Of a stretch of DNA of 64,000 bases, positions 10,123 through 18,785 are shown in pieces. The position numbers and the translations under genes were made by a program. Source of the stretch: Candidatus Saccharimonadota bacterium (lineage in GTDB: Bacteria > Patescibacteriota > Saccharimonadia > Saccharimonadales > UBA4665); contig JAGXIT010000004.1 in assembly GCA_024635495.1 (NCBI GenBank), positions 186,001 to 250,000 on the forward strand, written 5' to 3'. Position 1 is the first letter of the stretch, and each line of letters opens with the position of its first letter. The notes under the pieces are model-generated. The model was not told the origin of the DNA. It did no database searches and worked only from the letters and a program-made list of their open reading frames with translations.

Positions 10123-11049
10123 ATGAGTAAAATACAGTCACATCTGATTCGCTATGTTGTATCACTCTGTGTACTCTCGGGTATTGTATGGCTTGGATGG
10201 CGCAATTGGCCTGTTCTTTACGCAAGTTTTTCGGTGATTGCTGATATATCTGTAGCTCACTTTTCGATCGGCATAGGTCTTGTACTACTCACTTTCGTTT
10301 TGGCTGCGCTGAGCTACCGAATGCTTGCCTTCCGCCAGTTGCGGTTGAGTGAACTGTTGACCGTCGAACTTGCATCAGCATTTATAAATAGATTAGTTCC
10401 TTCGGGTATCGGTGGCCTTAGCATTCATGGTTTATATCTGCACAAACGTAAACATACGGTGGCTGAAGCCACGGCCGTGGTGAGTGTGAACAATCTAACG
10501 GGCATAATCGTACATGTAACACTGCTCTGTCTTGTGCTTATACTCGTAGGCGGTGGCGCCCTGTTTTCAGGTGCGTTTACGACTAAGCAACTAGTACTGC
10601 CGGCCATACTCCTCACCACCGCCCTCTTTCTCCTATATATACCAAGAGCTAGGGCAAAAGTTGTAGGATTTCTACACAACTTAGGCAAAAGCCTGCGATT
10701 ATACGCCAAGGAGCCACGCAGGGTACTTTTTGCGGCTTCTGCGCTCGTGGCGCTGACATTCACGAATGTATTAATTCTCTATGTTATGACTCGTGCAGTT
10801 GGCATCTCGCTGGAGCTGCCACAGTTATTTATAATATTTAGTGCGGGTATACTTGTCGGTGCAGCCGTGCCTACACCTGGTGGTTTGGCGGGCGTTGAAG
10901 CTGGCTTAATTGCAGGCTTCCTTGCTTACGGCGTGGGTAGCGAACTTGCTATCGCCACGACACTCGCATTCCGTCTAATAACCTATTGGTTTCCCCTCGT
11001 TCCCGGGGGTATTGTTCTACTTTTTTCGAGAAAGAAATTATTCGGTTAG
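10123..11049 (+). CDS. Lysylphosphatidylglycerol synthase TM-region/UPF0104-like membrane protein
   Basis: Multi-TM; NRLVPSGIGGLSIHGLYLHK and AAVPTPGGLAGVEAGLIAGFLAYG typical of the family. Confidence 0.75.
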   Translation: MSKIQSHLIRYVVSLCVLSGIVWLGWRNWPVLYASFSVIADISVAHFSIGIGLVLLTFVLAALSYRMLAFRQLRLSELLTVELASAFINRLVPSGIGGLSIHGLYLHKRKHTVAEATAVVSVNNLTGIIVHVTLLCLVLILVGGGALFSGAFTTKQLVLPAILLTTALFLLYIPRARAKVVGFLHNLGKSLRLYAKEPRRVLFAASALVALTFTNVLILYVMTRAVGISLELPQLFIIFSAGILVGAAVPTPGGLAGVEAGLIAGFLAYGVGSELAIATTLAFRLITYWFPLVPGGIVLLFSRKKLFG

Positions 11050-11114
11050 TCTCCTATAAACAGCTCAGGTTTACCCTTATAAGACATAAGCGCTAGGAAA
11101 AATAATGATTCTAT

Positions 11115-11148
11115 GGTATTATTAGTGCAAGCAAGTGGTAATAATACC
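11115..11148. promoter_or_regulatory. Inverted repeat GGTATTATTA-N14-TAATAATACC upstream of RRM gene
   Basis: Perfect 10-bp arms read directly from sequence, no U-tract after it. Confidence 0.5.
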
Positions 11149-11246
11149 TCTCCGTCGACATAATTTGTGCTTCAAAATACTTACTATATCATCTTCGGTT
11201 AGCGATACTAAGCGCGTGTGATATTAGTTTAAAAAAGGATAAAATT

Positions 11247-11540
11247 ATGTCAATGAAACTATATGTAGGCGGATTGCCTTACTCAAGTACAGAAAAAGAA
11301 CTAGAAGATTTATTTGCTACGCACGGTACGGTTACCAGCGTAACAATTATCAAGGATCGTGACTCTGGCCAGTCAAAAGGATTTGGCTTTATTGAAATGT
11401 CAGAAGACGACGCAGCTCAAGCAGCTATTAAAGCTCTTGATGGTTACGAATTAGGCGGCCGAAAGCTCAATGTTAATCAGGCTCGTGAGCGTGATGACAA
11501 AGGTCCTCGTACTGGTGGCGGCTACCGCGACTCTCGCTAA
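11247..11540 (+). CDS. RRM-domain RNA-binding protein
   Basis: LYVGGLPYS (RNP2) and KGFGFIEM (RNP1), Gly/Arg C-terminus. Confidence 0.95.
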   Translation: MSMKLYVGGLPYSSTEKELEDLFATHGTVTSVTIIKDRDSGQSKGFGFIEMSEDDAAQAAIKALDGYELGGRKLNVNQARERDDKGPRTGGGYRDSR

Positions 11541-11615
11541 TCTAGCTACATACACTATATAAATAGTCAGACACTTCTTGGTGCCTCAAACCTAAAACTT
11601 GAAGGTGGATATATA

Positions 11616-12668
11616 ATGCCGAAAATCAATAAGCATATTGAAATCGTGAGCTCTACTCAGAGTGTTCTTAGCTCTATGAGCAAAGAATCGCGAGATGAAA
11701 TCTACACTGTTCTTTCTCGGCATTATTCGAGGGTTGGCATCACTATTATTAATAATCTGACCGACTTGCAGGCCCTTGTCGCTCTGCGCCCTGACCTTGT
11801 ATTTCTCGGCATGAAGTTTATTCCTCTGGGCGATGATCTTCGAGGCGATGACAGGATTTGGCTGAGTGACCACCTAGAATCTGAAGGCATCTCACATACT
11901 GGGTCTAATAGCTCCGCGCACGAGCTTGAGCTTAATAAGCATTTATCAAAACAGCGCATGAACGATAGCGGCGTTATGACATCACCATCATTTATCTATC
12001 GTCAAAATGAGTCCACTATCACAAGCACACGCCTTACCTTTCCGCTTTTTGTGAAACCAAATGACAGAGGTGGCGGGCTAGGTATCGACGCTAATTCAGT
12101 AGCTTATGATATAGCTAGCATGAATTCAAAAATTGAGTATATTAGCAGTAAACTTGATTCTGATTCTCTTGTCGAAGAGTATTTGCCTGGCCGTGAGTTT
12201 AGCGTAGCGGTACTCAAGGATGAACATTCTGACGAATTTTCAGTCATGCCCATCGAACTAGTGGCTCCTACTGATGCGCAAGGCCACAGCATGCTGAGCG
12301 GCAAGGTAAAGATGTCGAATGTCGAGCAGGTGCATGAAGTGACAGACAAAACTCTTAGAGGTGAAGTCTGCACTCTCGCACTCGAAGCCTTTCACGCTCT
12401 CGGGGCTCGGGACTATGGGCGTATCGACATTCGCGTAGACGGTGCCGGTGTGCCGCACTTTCTTGAGGCAAATCTGCTACCAAGTTTAATAGGCGGCTAC
12501 GGCTCCTTCCCTAAGTCTTGTAAGCTAAACCTAGGCCTCCCGCACGAAGCTATGGTCGTCAGGATAGCCAACCTGGGGTTAGCTCATGGAAGCTCTGATA
12601 CTGCAGATAGCTTCGAGCAAGCACTAAGAAGCTCGTTTTTGCCGCAACTGAAACTCAGTTCTAACTAG
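11616..12668 (+). CDS. ATP-grasp protein, D-alanine--D-alanine ligase-like
   Basis: GSNSSAHELELNKHLSKQ, FVKPNDRGGGLGI, VEEYLPGREFSVAVL, ARDYGRIDIRVD..PHFLEANLLPSL. Confidence 0.82.
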   Translation: MPKINKHIEIVSSTQSVLSSMSKESRDEIYTVLSRHYSRVGITIINNLTDLQALVALRPDLVFLGMKFIPLGDDLRGDDRIWLSDHLESEGISHTGSNSSAHELELNKHLSKQRMNDSGVMTSPSFIYRQNESTITSTRLTFPLFVKPNDRGGGLGIDANSVAYDIASMNSKIEYISSKLDSDSLVEEYLPGREFSVAVLKDEHSDEFSVMPIELVAPTDAQGHSMLSGKVKMSNVEQVHEVTDKTLRGEVCTLALEAFHALGARDYGRIDIRVDGAGVPHFLEANLLPSLIGGYGSFPKSCKLNLGLPHEAMVVRIANLGLAHGSSDTADSFEQALRSSFLPQLKLSSN

Positions 12669-12727
12669 CATTTACCGGGCTTTAAAACTTATATAAGGAC
12701 TTATATAAGTCTGCCAAATATACTCTG

Positions 12728-12976
12728 TTATTTACGAAAAACTTTCACGATACCTATGAGGACTATCGCGCCGACGACTGCTACCCAGAAACTGTACCAG
12801 TTGAACCCAGTTACACCTGTGTTGCCGAACAGCCCGTAGACGAAGCCACCAATGACCGCACCGACGATGCCGGTGAGGATATTGAGTAACACCCCCATAG
12901 ATTTATCTACGCCCATGACTAAGGACGCCAGCCAGCCAGCGAATCCACCCAAGATTATCCATGATAAAATTCCCAT
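12728..12976 (-). CDS. GlsB/YeaQ/YmgE-family stress-response membrane protein
   Basis: GILSWIILGGFAGWLASLVMG, NILTGIVGAVIGGFV. Confidence 0.88.
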   Translation of the reverse strand: MGILSWIILGGFAGWLASLVMGVDKSMGVLLNILTGIVGAVIGGFVYGLFGNTGVTGFNWYSFWVAVVGAIVLIGIVKVFRK

Positions 12977-13037
12977 ATATCCTCCTGTATTACGTAAACG
13001 ATGCTAGGTACTTAGAAACAGATTCAAAAAGTTTGTT

Positions 13038-13352
13038 TTATTTCTTGGTCGACTTAGAAGTAGCGCCAGTCAAGAAGTCTAGTAGTGCGACTAGTAGCAA
13101 TGCGATTATTGCGTACATGACGATGGCAAATAGTGTCGAGAACTCAAACACAAATTTATTTTCAAATACTGTGGTTGGGAATATTCCTCGAAAAGGTTCA
13201 AGCAATACGCTACTCATATTATATAGCCAGCCTACGAATGCATTGCCAGCATTTGCACCGAATAGTTTGAGTATAAACCTCAGACCTAGAAATAGTTCTA
13301 CGAGACTAAAAACTACGTAGATTAAATTATTCGTCAGATATCGTACATTCAT
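13038..13352 (-). CDS. YggT-family-like small membrane protein
   Basis: VVFSLVELFLGLRFILKLFGANAGNAFVGWLYNMSSVLLEPFRGIF. Confidence 0.7.
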   Translation of the reverse strand: MNVRYLTNNLIYVVFSLVELFLGLRFILKLFGANAGNAFVGWLYNMSSVLLEPFRGIFPTTVFENKFVFEFSTLFAIVMYAIIALLLVALLDFLTGATSKSTKK

Positions 13353-13449
13353 ACTACCTCCTTGATTGATACTTTACATTATAGTCCTGTCCGTCAAACC
13401 TATGGTATTTGATACCAGTTAACATTCAACCTCAACCTCGCTATTAACA

Positions 13450-13484
13450 ACGAAATAACACCACACGAGGTGGTGTTATTTCGT
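13450..13484. terminator. Perfect 15-bp stem / 5-nt loop hairpin
   Basis: ACGAAATAACACCAC-acgag-GTGGTGTTATTTCGT. Confidence 0.65.
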
Positions 13485-13500
13485 AGCTGAGAGTCTGGGT

Positions 13501-13674
13501 CTAGAGCCCAATATGTAGGTTTACTCCAAGTAGCAGAAGTGGCCAGACAACGACTGCAAGTATAGCTGAAAGTAGATCAGGAATTGACCCTAAATCTCCA
13601 AAGTATCCTCGATTACTTGCCACGATAACTCCAATAACAAAGTAAATGGTACTGCCTATAGATAAAAGATTCAT
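13501..13674 (-). CDS. Small membrane protein, 57 aa
   Basis: MNLLSIGSTIYFVIGVIVASNRGYFGDLGSIPDLLSAILAVVVWPLLLLGVNLHIGL; not in ORF track (below length cutoff). Confidence 0.65.
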   Translation of the reverse strand: MNLLSIGSTIYFVIGVIVASNRGYFGDLGSIPDLLSAILAVVVWPLLLLGVNLHIGL

Positions 13675-13694
13675 GACATACCCTTGCTGAGAGA

Positions 13695-14084
13695 TTAATC
13701 TCGATTAAGCGTAACCAACCTAACGATTCCCCAGGCAATAAGTGAATAGACTATCATTGCGACCAGAGTATAAACCTCGAAGTGAGAAGTACCATAAGTA
13801 TAGTTATCGTAGTTGAACAAGCTAAAAAACGGCGCAACAAACGGATGGGACGTGCTATAGACAAAATCAGCGAAGCCATTGGTCGCATTAGCACCGAGTA
13901 GAGTTAGTACGAACCTTAGCCCAAGTACTACTAGAAGTAGGCCGGCTATATACCAAACTACTCTTGAGATTACATTTGTCTTATGCTCAGCATCGTCTTG
14001 TGAATTACTCGTTTCAGTGTTTTTCTGTACAGTATCACCGGTCCTGGTAGTTGTTTCTCTTACATTCTGCGTATCTTCAGTCAT
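13695..14084 (-). CDS. YggT-family-like membrane protein (second copy)
   Basis: VVLGLRFVLTLLGANATNGFADFVYSTSHPFVAPFFSLF; similar to 13038..13352 product. Confidence 0.7.
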   Translation of the reverse strand: MTEDTQNVRETTTRTGDTVQKNTETSNSQDDAEHKTNVISRVVWYIAGLLLVVLGLRFVLTLLGANATNGFADFVYSTSHPFVAPFFSLFNYDNYTYGTSHFEVYTLVAMIVYSLIAWGIVRLVTLNRD

Positions 14085-14198
14085 ATTAGTCTCCCTTTGT
14101 TCTCAAAATAACACCTATCCACGAGTCAGTCTGTGCGCTAGGACACAAAGGCCAGAACAACCCCGTAATTAATAAGCTACTTCACTTCTAAGTCTTTG

Positions 14199-14876
14199 CT
14201 ATGCAAGTGCTTGCCGTAGTTTGGATAAATCAAGGATAGTAAGGAGATGGTCTGATTGATCAACTAATCCTTCTTCAAAAAGCACTTCCAATGCTCTGCT
14301 TGCCGTCTCCCTGGTCATATTGATAGAGTCGGCAATATCTTGATGAGTTATCGGAGCATTAATTAAGACTTGCTTGCCGTGCTTTTCACCAAATCTTTCA
14401 GACAAATTCAATAATTCAGCTATCATCCTTCCACGAGCTGATCTGAATTCTAATGTTTGTATCCTCTGGGTGTAGACAGTAATGATATTAACCGCCTGTC
14501 TCATTACTTCTTGAGATAGCCAAGTATTGGTACCCATAGCAGCACGGAGATTTTCTTTAGAAGCTCTGAGAACCGTCACGTCAGTCATCGCCTCGTAGTA
14601 CAACCCCGTCGTGTGAGCTCCATCTAGGGCCCATGGAAGCGGTATGAATTCATCAGGCTGGTGAATCAATAACAGATTACCATTACCAGCTTTTGATAAA
14701 GAAAACGCCTTCACGAAGCCTTCTTTGATGAGATACACTCCTTCAGGCTTATCGATGCCGTTGATTATCGTTTCGCCACTTGTAAACCGCAGCTCTACCC
14801 CATCACTAAAATGGGCGACAATACTCTCGTCCTTAGTTTCCTCCGTCGGTATACCAGCCAGTGGACTCATGGTCAT
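14199..14876 (-). CDS. Crp/Fnr-family transcriptional regulator
   Basis: cNMP-binding-like N-terminus (GVYLIKEGFVKAF), HTH ITHQDIADSINMTRETASRALEVLFEEGLV; no Fe-S cysteines. Confidence 0.88.
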   Translation of the reverse strand: MTMSPLAGIPTEETKDESIVAHFSDGVELRFTSGETIINGIDKPEGVYLIKEGFVKAFSLSKAGNGNLLLIHQPDEFIPLPWALDGAHTTGLYYEAMTDVTVLRASKENLRAAMGTNTWLSQEVMRQAVNIITVYTQRIQTLEFRSARGRMIAELLNLSERFGEKHGKQVLINAPITHQDIADSINMTRETASRALEVLFEEGLVDQSDHLLTILDLSKLRQALA

Positions 14877-15055
14877 GTTATGTAGTATATACCCCTGGAC
14901 ACTTTTTATGTGTGATGTGGCGCACAGACTGCTCGGGGGCAGTTTCGATATGATTATACGTACAAGCTACCATTATGACGTACATCAGGGGGGTAAGGTG
15001 CTACGGGGACTGCTGGGCTATGTTCAATAACGAATCCAAATGAAAGGAGACAATT

Positions 15056-15271
15056 ATGTCCCATTCAGTTAGAGTAATATCGAACAAAAACCAAAGGCAA
15101 TCAAAAGTACATTTTCGACACTACATGGGTAATACTGATGAGCCAGACGATACCTCGTATCCTGGTGCGATGCAAGGGCAGCGAACGAGATCTCTTGAGC
15201 AATCAGATGGGTACTACGCGGTTGCGAGGAGACAGATTCGGCGAAGTGCTCAAAAATTAAGGACAAGTTAA
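15056..15271 (+). CDS. Hypothetical small basic protein, 71 aa
   Basis: Strong RBS AAAGGAG before ATG, followed by intrinsic terminator. Confidence 0.6.
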   Translation: MSHSVRVISNKNQRQSKVHFRHYMGNTDEPDDTSYPGAMQGQRTRSLEQSDGYYAVARRQIRRSAQKLRTS

Positions 15272-15279
15272 TAATAAAT

Positions 15280-15306
15280 AAAGGCCTCCAATCACGGAGG
15301 CCTTTT
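15280..15306 (+). terminator. Intrinsic terminator
   Basis: AAAGGCCTCC-aatcac-GGAGGCCTTTT. Confidence 0.85.
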
Positions 15307-15345
15307 AGTCACAAAAAGCCGGGTCAAAAGATCCGACGTTTCGTA

Positions 15346-15377
15346 TGGCTGGGACGTTAGGATAGCGCTTCCCTCGC
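15346..15377 (-). repeat. tRNA-Gln 3'-end-like fragment plus AGGATAGCGCTTCCCTCGC repeat (copy A)
   Basis: TGGCTGGGACGtTAGGAT matches 17 of 18 nt of the tRNA-Gln 3' end at 18548-18565; AGGATAGCGCTTCCCTCGC recurs at 17225. Confidence 0.7.
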
Positions 15378-15452
15378 CTAAGCCGAACCCGTTCTATAGC
15401 CCCGAGAGGACTTAGGATAGCATATTTGGGTAAAAAGTTTGTGACTATAAGA

Positions 15453-16799
15453 CTACGGGTTAGTCTGGCCCAGCTGGTGCTTTATGTCTTTTAAGCGCTT
15501 ATCAATGTCTTTTCGATCGGCTGTGGAAGCAGATGATTCCCGAAGATAATGTCGAGCATTTTTTAGTAAACGTTCTAGTGGCTTGGCATGTGGTCTATCT
15601 GGTATTTGTTGAGCAAGTTCCGACAGCACATCTAATAAAGCATGTGTTACTACTATATTCTCACGTGCTTCAGTTTGTATTTGTGCAAAAGATTGGGTTA
15701 CGAAATCGTCCCAAGTTGGTCTGTTTAGAACGAGCAGCATCTTGCTATCTTTCAGCTCGCGGACCTGGCTAGGAAATTCCCTCTGCAAAAGTTGCGTCAG
15801 TCCATCACCCAAATACCATATGCAATAGGTAGCAGTCGTTGGGTCGTTGATTCCTGGAGACATTGCCTTTATGCCTATATCGACAAGTTGCCGTATAGCA
15901 AATAAAGGATCTTGTAGAAGTGACCGTTGACCATCTACAGTTACAGCAGAACGGATGAGGTTCCTGTTTTTTTTATCAAGCCGCTTATAGCCATATAGTT
16001 TTGCCAATGCTTGACCTTGCATGATAAAATCACCAATTCGCGGCAAGATATGCAATTGGTTGTTCTTCTTCAGGCTAAGTTTTTCTAAGACACCATCACT
16101 GATATATAGAACAAACCCAGCAAAGTCCGATTTAATAGTAATAAATTCCTTGCTCTTTGAGGGTGCGCTTATACGCTTTTTTTTGGATGAATCGACTCCT
16201 GAACCAATGCGGCTTGGGTATAGCTTGTTAATTTGATTCAACAGCTCACGATGAATCTTTTCTAGGATGGTGTTAGTCTGGAGAGAGGTCGCGGTATGGC
16301 TAATAAAATATATCAAAAGCCCGATACATATCAGCGCAAACATGATTGCAGCGGTGGTAGCAATTGGGGGGGCAAAACCTACACCGCCAACTTCTGCAGG
16401 GTCACGCACCGCTTTCAATATAAGTAGAGAATAGACAAACGTGGCGACGAAGGCACCAAGCACGATCTGGTTACCCCTGTCTGAGGTGAAATTACGCATA
16501 ACACGAGGCGTAAACTGTGCTGACGCTTGCTGTAGGGCTATGATGGTCAGCGAAAAGGCTATAGAAATAGTTGTAATAACGGAACCGGCTATTGTAGACA
16601 GAACATTTCTCGTGGCGCTTGGTGCGCCACCAAATAGCCACGATAGATTACTGCTCAGGTACGCGCTATATTGTCGGTCAAGATATAGAAGGAAATATGA
16701 CAGTATAACCGCGAATATAACTAGCACGGTTGGGGTGAACCAGAGCTTGGCTCTGACATTCTCCCACGTAGCACGTAGTTTTGCGAGAGTAACATCCAT
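15453..16799 (-). CDS. DUF2254-type predicted membrane protein
   Basis: AGSVITTISIAFSLTIIALQQASAQFTPRVMRNFTSDRGNQIVLGAF, DIGIKAMSPGINDPTTA. Confidence 0.8.
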   Translation of the reverse strand: MDVTLAKLRATWENVRAKLWFTPTVLVIFAVILSYFLLYLDRQYSAYLSSNLSWLFGGAPSATRNVLSTIAGSVITTISIAFSLTIIALQQASAQFTPRVMRNFTSDRGNQIVLGAFVATFVYSLLILKAVRDPAEVGGVGFAPPIATTAAIMFALICIGLLIYFISHTATSLQTNTILEKIHRELLNQINKLYPSRIGSGVDSSKKKRISAPSKSKEFITIKSDFAGFVLYISDGVLEKLSLKKNNQLHILPRIGDFIMQGQALAKLYGYKRLDKKNRNLIRSAVTVDGQRSLLQDPLFAIRQLVDIGIKAMSPGINDPTTATYCIWYLGDGLTQLLQREFPSQVRELKDSKMLLVLNRPTWDDFVTQSFAQIQTEARENIVVTHALLDVLSELAQQIPDRPHAKPLERLLKNARHYLRESSASTADRKDIDKRLKDIKHQLGQTNP

Positions 16800-16829
16800 T
16801 TATATATAATACACCAAAAGTTGAATATG

Positions 16830-17066
16830 TCAATGTATAGTTATTAAGTGGCGCTGGATTATCTGCGTAATAAGAGACCCATTAATTGTGTAATATAACC
16901 CCAGAAGTACTGCTGCTGCGATTAACTTGTATGGCCCTATTATATTCGGCTTATACTTGCTCAGCAGTTTATAAATAGCCCAAGTTAAGAAAATAGTCTA
17001 ATCTCCTAACACAAAGAGAAAGTTTGGACCATTAACGCATATAACAAGTACGATAAAGTCTGGCAT
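16830..17066 (-). pseudogene. Small membrane-protein-like ORF interrupted by in-frame TAG
   Basis: MPDFIVLVICVNGPNFLFVLGD*TIFLTWAIYKLLSKYKPNIIGPYKLIAAAVLLGLYYTINGSLITQIIQRHLITIH*; TAG at 17000-16998. Confidence 0.45.
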
Positions 17067-17132
17067 CACTGTAAGTTTAGCAGCCTGTATTAGGCGTAAG
17101 GCAGTACATTCTTAAAACATCAAAATTCAAAA

Positions 17133-17150
17133 TGGCTGGGACGGTAGGAT
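17133..17150 (-). repeat. tRNA-Gln 3'-end fragment (copy B)
   Basis: TGGCTGGGACGGTAGGAT identical to tRNA-Gln 18548-18565, followed by hairpin TGCACGGTATTC...GAATACattCGTGCA (17161-17195). Confidence 0.75.
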
Positions 17151-17221
17151 GCGCTTCGCTTGCACGGTATTCGCTTTTCGGAATACATTCGTGCACACTC
17201 ATACCTGTACTTCAAATGCAT

Positions 17222-17243
17222 GGTAGGATAGCGCTTCCCTCGC
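17222..17243 (-). repeat. Partial repeat (copy C): GGTAGGATAGCGCTTCCCTCGC
   Basis: Matches copy A except one base. Confidence 0.7.
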
Positions 17244-17381
17244 TTGCAGCTCGTCGTTTCTCCTTTCGCTTCGCTCACATACGCCGCCGAATCTATCTTG
17301 TTTCAAAAAACTTTTCTGGAGCTCAGATACTCCGACCTAAGCAATAAATAGGCCGAACATGTTGGGCCGTAGCGACTACTA

Positions 17382-17555
17382 TTACTCCCCGTCTTTCGCT
17401 CTAGTTATCAAGAGGATTGTCATAATAAACAATAATGCAGTGGCTAAATAATAAATAAAATTACTTTCCGGTTCTGGAAAGAAGAATAGCGTCAGGAGCC
17501 CAAGGAACGCTAGGGTTACAGCAATATATTTCTTATTCTTCGTTATAAACTTCAT
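17382..17555 (-). CDS. Small membrane protein, 57 aa
   Basis: MKFITKNKKYIAVTLAFLGLLTLFFFPEPESNFIYYLATALLFIMTILLITRAKDGE. Confidence 0.5.
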   Translation of the reverse strand: MKFITKNKKYIAVTLAFLGLLTLFFFPEPESNFIYYLATALLFIMTILLITRAKDGE

Positions 17556-17650
17556 GATACTTAATAATCTTATACCATTACCGATCAGAATACACTATAC
17601 GTAGGTGGCCCTGGCGCATCTGATCGGTAAATCAGGTTTACGTGAAATAA

Positions 17651-17681
17651 CTAAAAAGCCTCCACCATTACAGTGGAGACT
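17651..17681 (-). terminator. Intrinsic terminator downstream of the 17709 gene
   Basis: Minus strand AGTCTCCAC-tgtaatg-GTGGAGGCTTTTT. Confidence 0.75.
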
Positions 17682-17708
17682 ATTTAAAACTTTTGATTGT
17701 ATAGAAGT

Positions 17709-17900
17709 TTAGTAAGCTTTTGTTGCGCCGTCTTCTAGTGCTTTTTCGGCATTATCTTTAGACATCATCGCACAAACAGTCGTTCCACAGTGCTCGTGCT
17801 TTCCCTTGGCCATGAAACCACCTTTTTTAGTCTGATGAATCTCTGGTGCTGACAAATCAACGCCTTTTTCCTTACATTTGACACAGTATCCTGTAACCAT
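17709..17900 (-). CDS. DUF5679-like small Cys-rich protein
   Basis: MVTGYCVKCKEKGVDLSAPEIHQTKKGGFMAKGKHEHCGTTVC. Confidence 0.7.
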   Translation of the reverse strand: MVTGYCVKCKEKGVDLSAPEIHQTKKGGFMAKGKHEHCGTTVCAMMSKDNAEKALEDGATKAY

Positions 17901-18111
17901 AGCAATCTCCTTTAATTCAATTCACTGCTATTATAGCAGAGTTAATCATACCGCTTTTTCACTATATAGCCTAAACAGAGGTGATACATACAAGCTCTTA
18001 AGTAATATGTGACAGTTAAGACCGTGATTCATTCTCGTGGCTGGGGATGTGGGCCAGGAACTTTATAGAATGTGCTTAGCTTCTATGAAATAGAATACCG
18101 AAAAACTAGCG

Positions 18112-18282
18112 CTACTTTTCGACTCTGACGTCTTTGAAGGGAGTCCTATCGGACTTAATTTTAATAAATCTTCCGGTTTTCGTGTCACGCTCTGTATACT
18201 TCTTATTTCTGGGATTTAATACCTGCGAGCGCTCTTTAATACGGCCTATTCTTCCGTCACCTTTTGGTCCATTCTTTGCCAT
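18112..18282 (-). CDS. Conserved-looking small basic protein, 56 aa
   Basis: MAKNGPKGDGRIGRIKERSQVLNPRNKKYTERDTKTGRFIKIKSDRTPFKDVRVEK; below ORF-track cutoff; NPRN..WTERDTKTGRF-type motif seen in other CPR small proteins. Confidence 0.7.
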   Translation of the reverse strand: MAKNGPKGDGRIGRIKERSQVLNPRNKKYTERDTKTGRFIKIKSDRTPFKDVRVEK

Positions 18283-18450
18283 AATTACCTCAATCAGTGT
18301 GTAATATTCTGCTACTATTATTATAACACCAAGCAGAATAGCTGAACAGGAATCTATTCTGTCTTTGTTTGGACTACTCTTGTAAGCTTAGGCTTTACGG
18401 GCTTTTACGACATAGCATCTTTTGGCCGAGCATGTAGGTCTGGTACCAAA

Positions 18451-18472
18451 AAACCGACTTTGCAGTCGGTTT
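18451..18472. terminator. Hairpin terminator
   Basis: AAACCGACTTTGCAGTCGGTTT. Confidence 0.7.
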
Positions 18473-18547
18473 GATGTTTACTGAGACTTATATCAAAACA
18501 GATTGATTTTGCTTAATATGCAATACTGTCATGTTTGGTGCAAGTCG

Positions 18548-18622
18548 TGGCTGGGACGGTAGGATTCGAACCTACGAATGCCAGTACCAAAAACTGGTGC
18601 CTTACCACTTGGCCACGTCCCA
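18548..18622 (-). tRNA. tRNA-Gln (anticodon TTG), CCA encoded
   Basis: TGGGACG acceptor, CCAGT-TTTTGGT-ACTGG anticodon arm, GGTTCGAATCC T-arm, CGTCCCAGCCA 3' end. Confidence 0.95.
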
Positions 18623-18785
18623 TTATGTTTTGAATGATTTTAAATTGTTAATGTCAGCAACAGCTTTGGTACTGTTACAAAGTAACTATTATCACGCGCT
18701 TTGCACTCGGACAGCCAGTGTCTTACTACTTGGTTTCATCCCATCGGTAAGCGTTTGGTATTATACCGAAAACTGCCGATGATGG

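Noticed and set aside
10425-10763. 112-aa minus-strand ORF
   Set aside because: Shadow of the UPF0104-like gene, low-complexity translation
16998-17000. TAG stop recoding as an explanation for the interrupted ORF
   Set aside because: Other genes in the window use TAG as a normal stop (for example the 56-aa gene at 18112, the ORFs ending at 8819 region use TAA); no suppressor evidence, so pseudogene or error is simpler
17132-17347. 71-aa plus-strand ORF MAGTVGCASLARYSLFG...
   Set aside because: Overlaps the tRNA-Gln 3'-end fragment and hairpin repeats; composition looks non-coding
18531-18782. 83-aa plus-strand ORF
   Set aside because: Runs across the tRNA-Gln gene on the opposite strand
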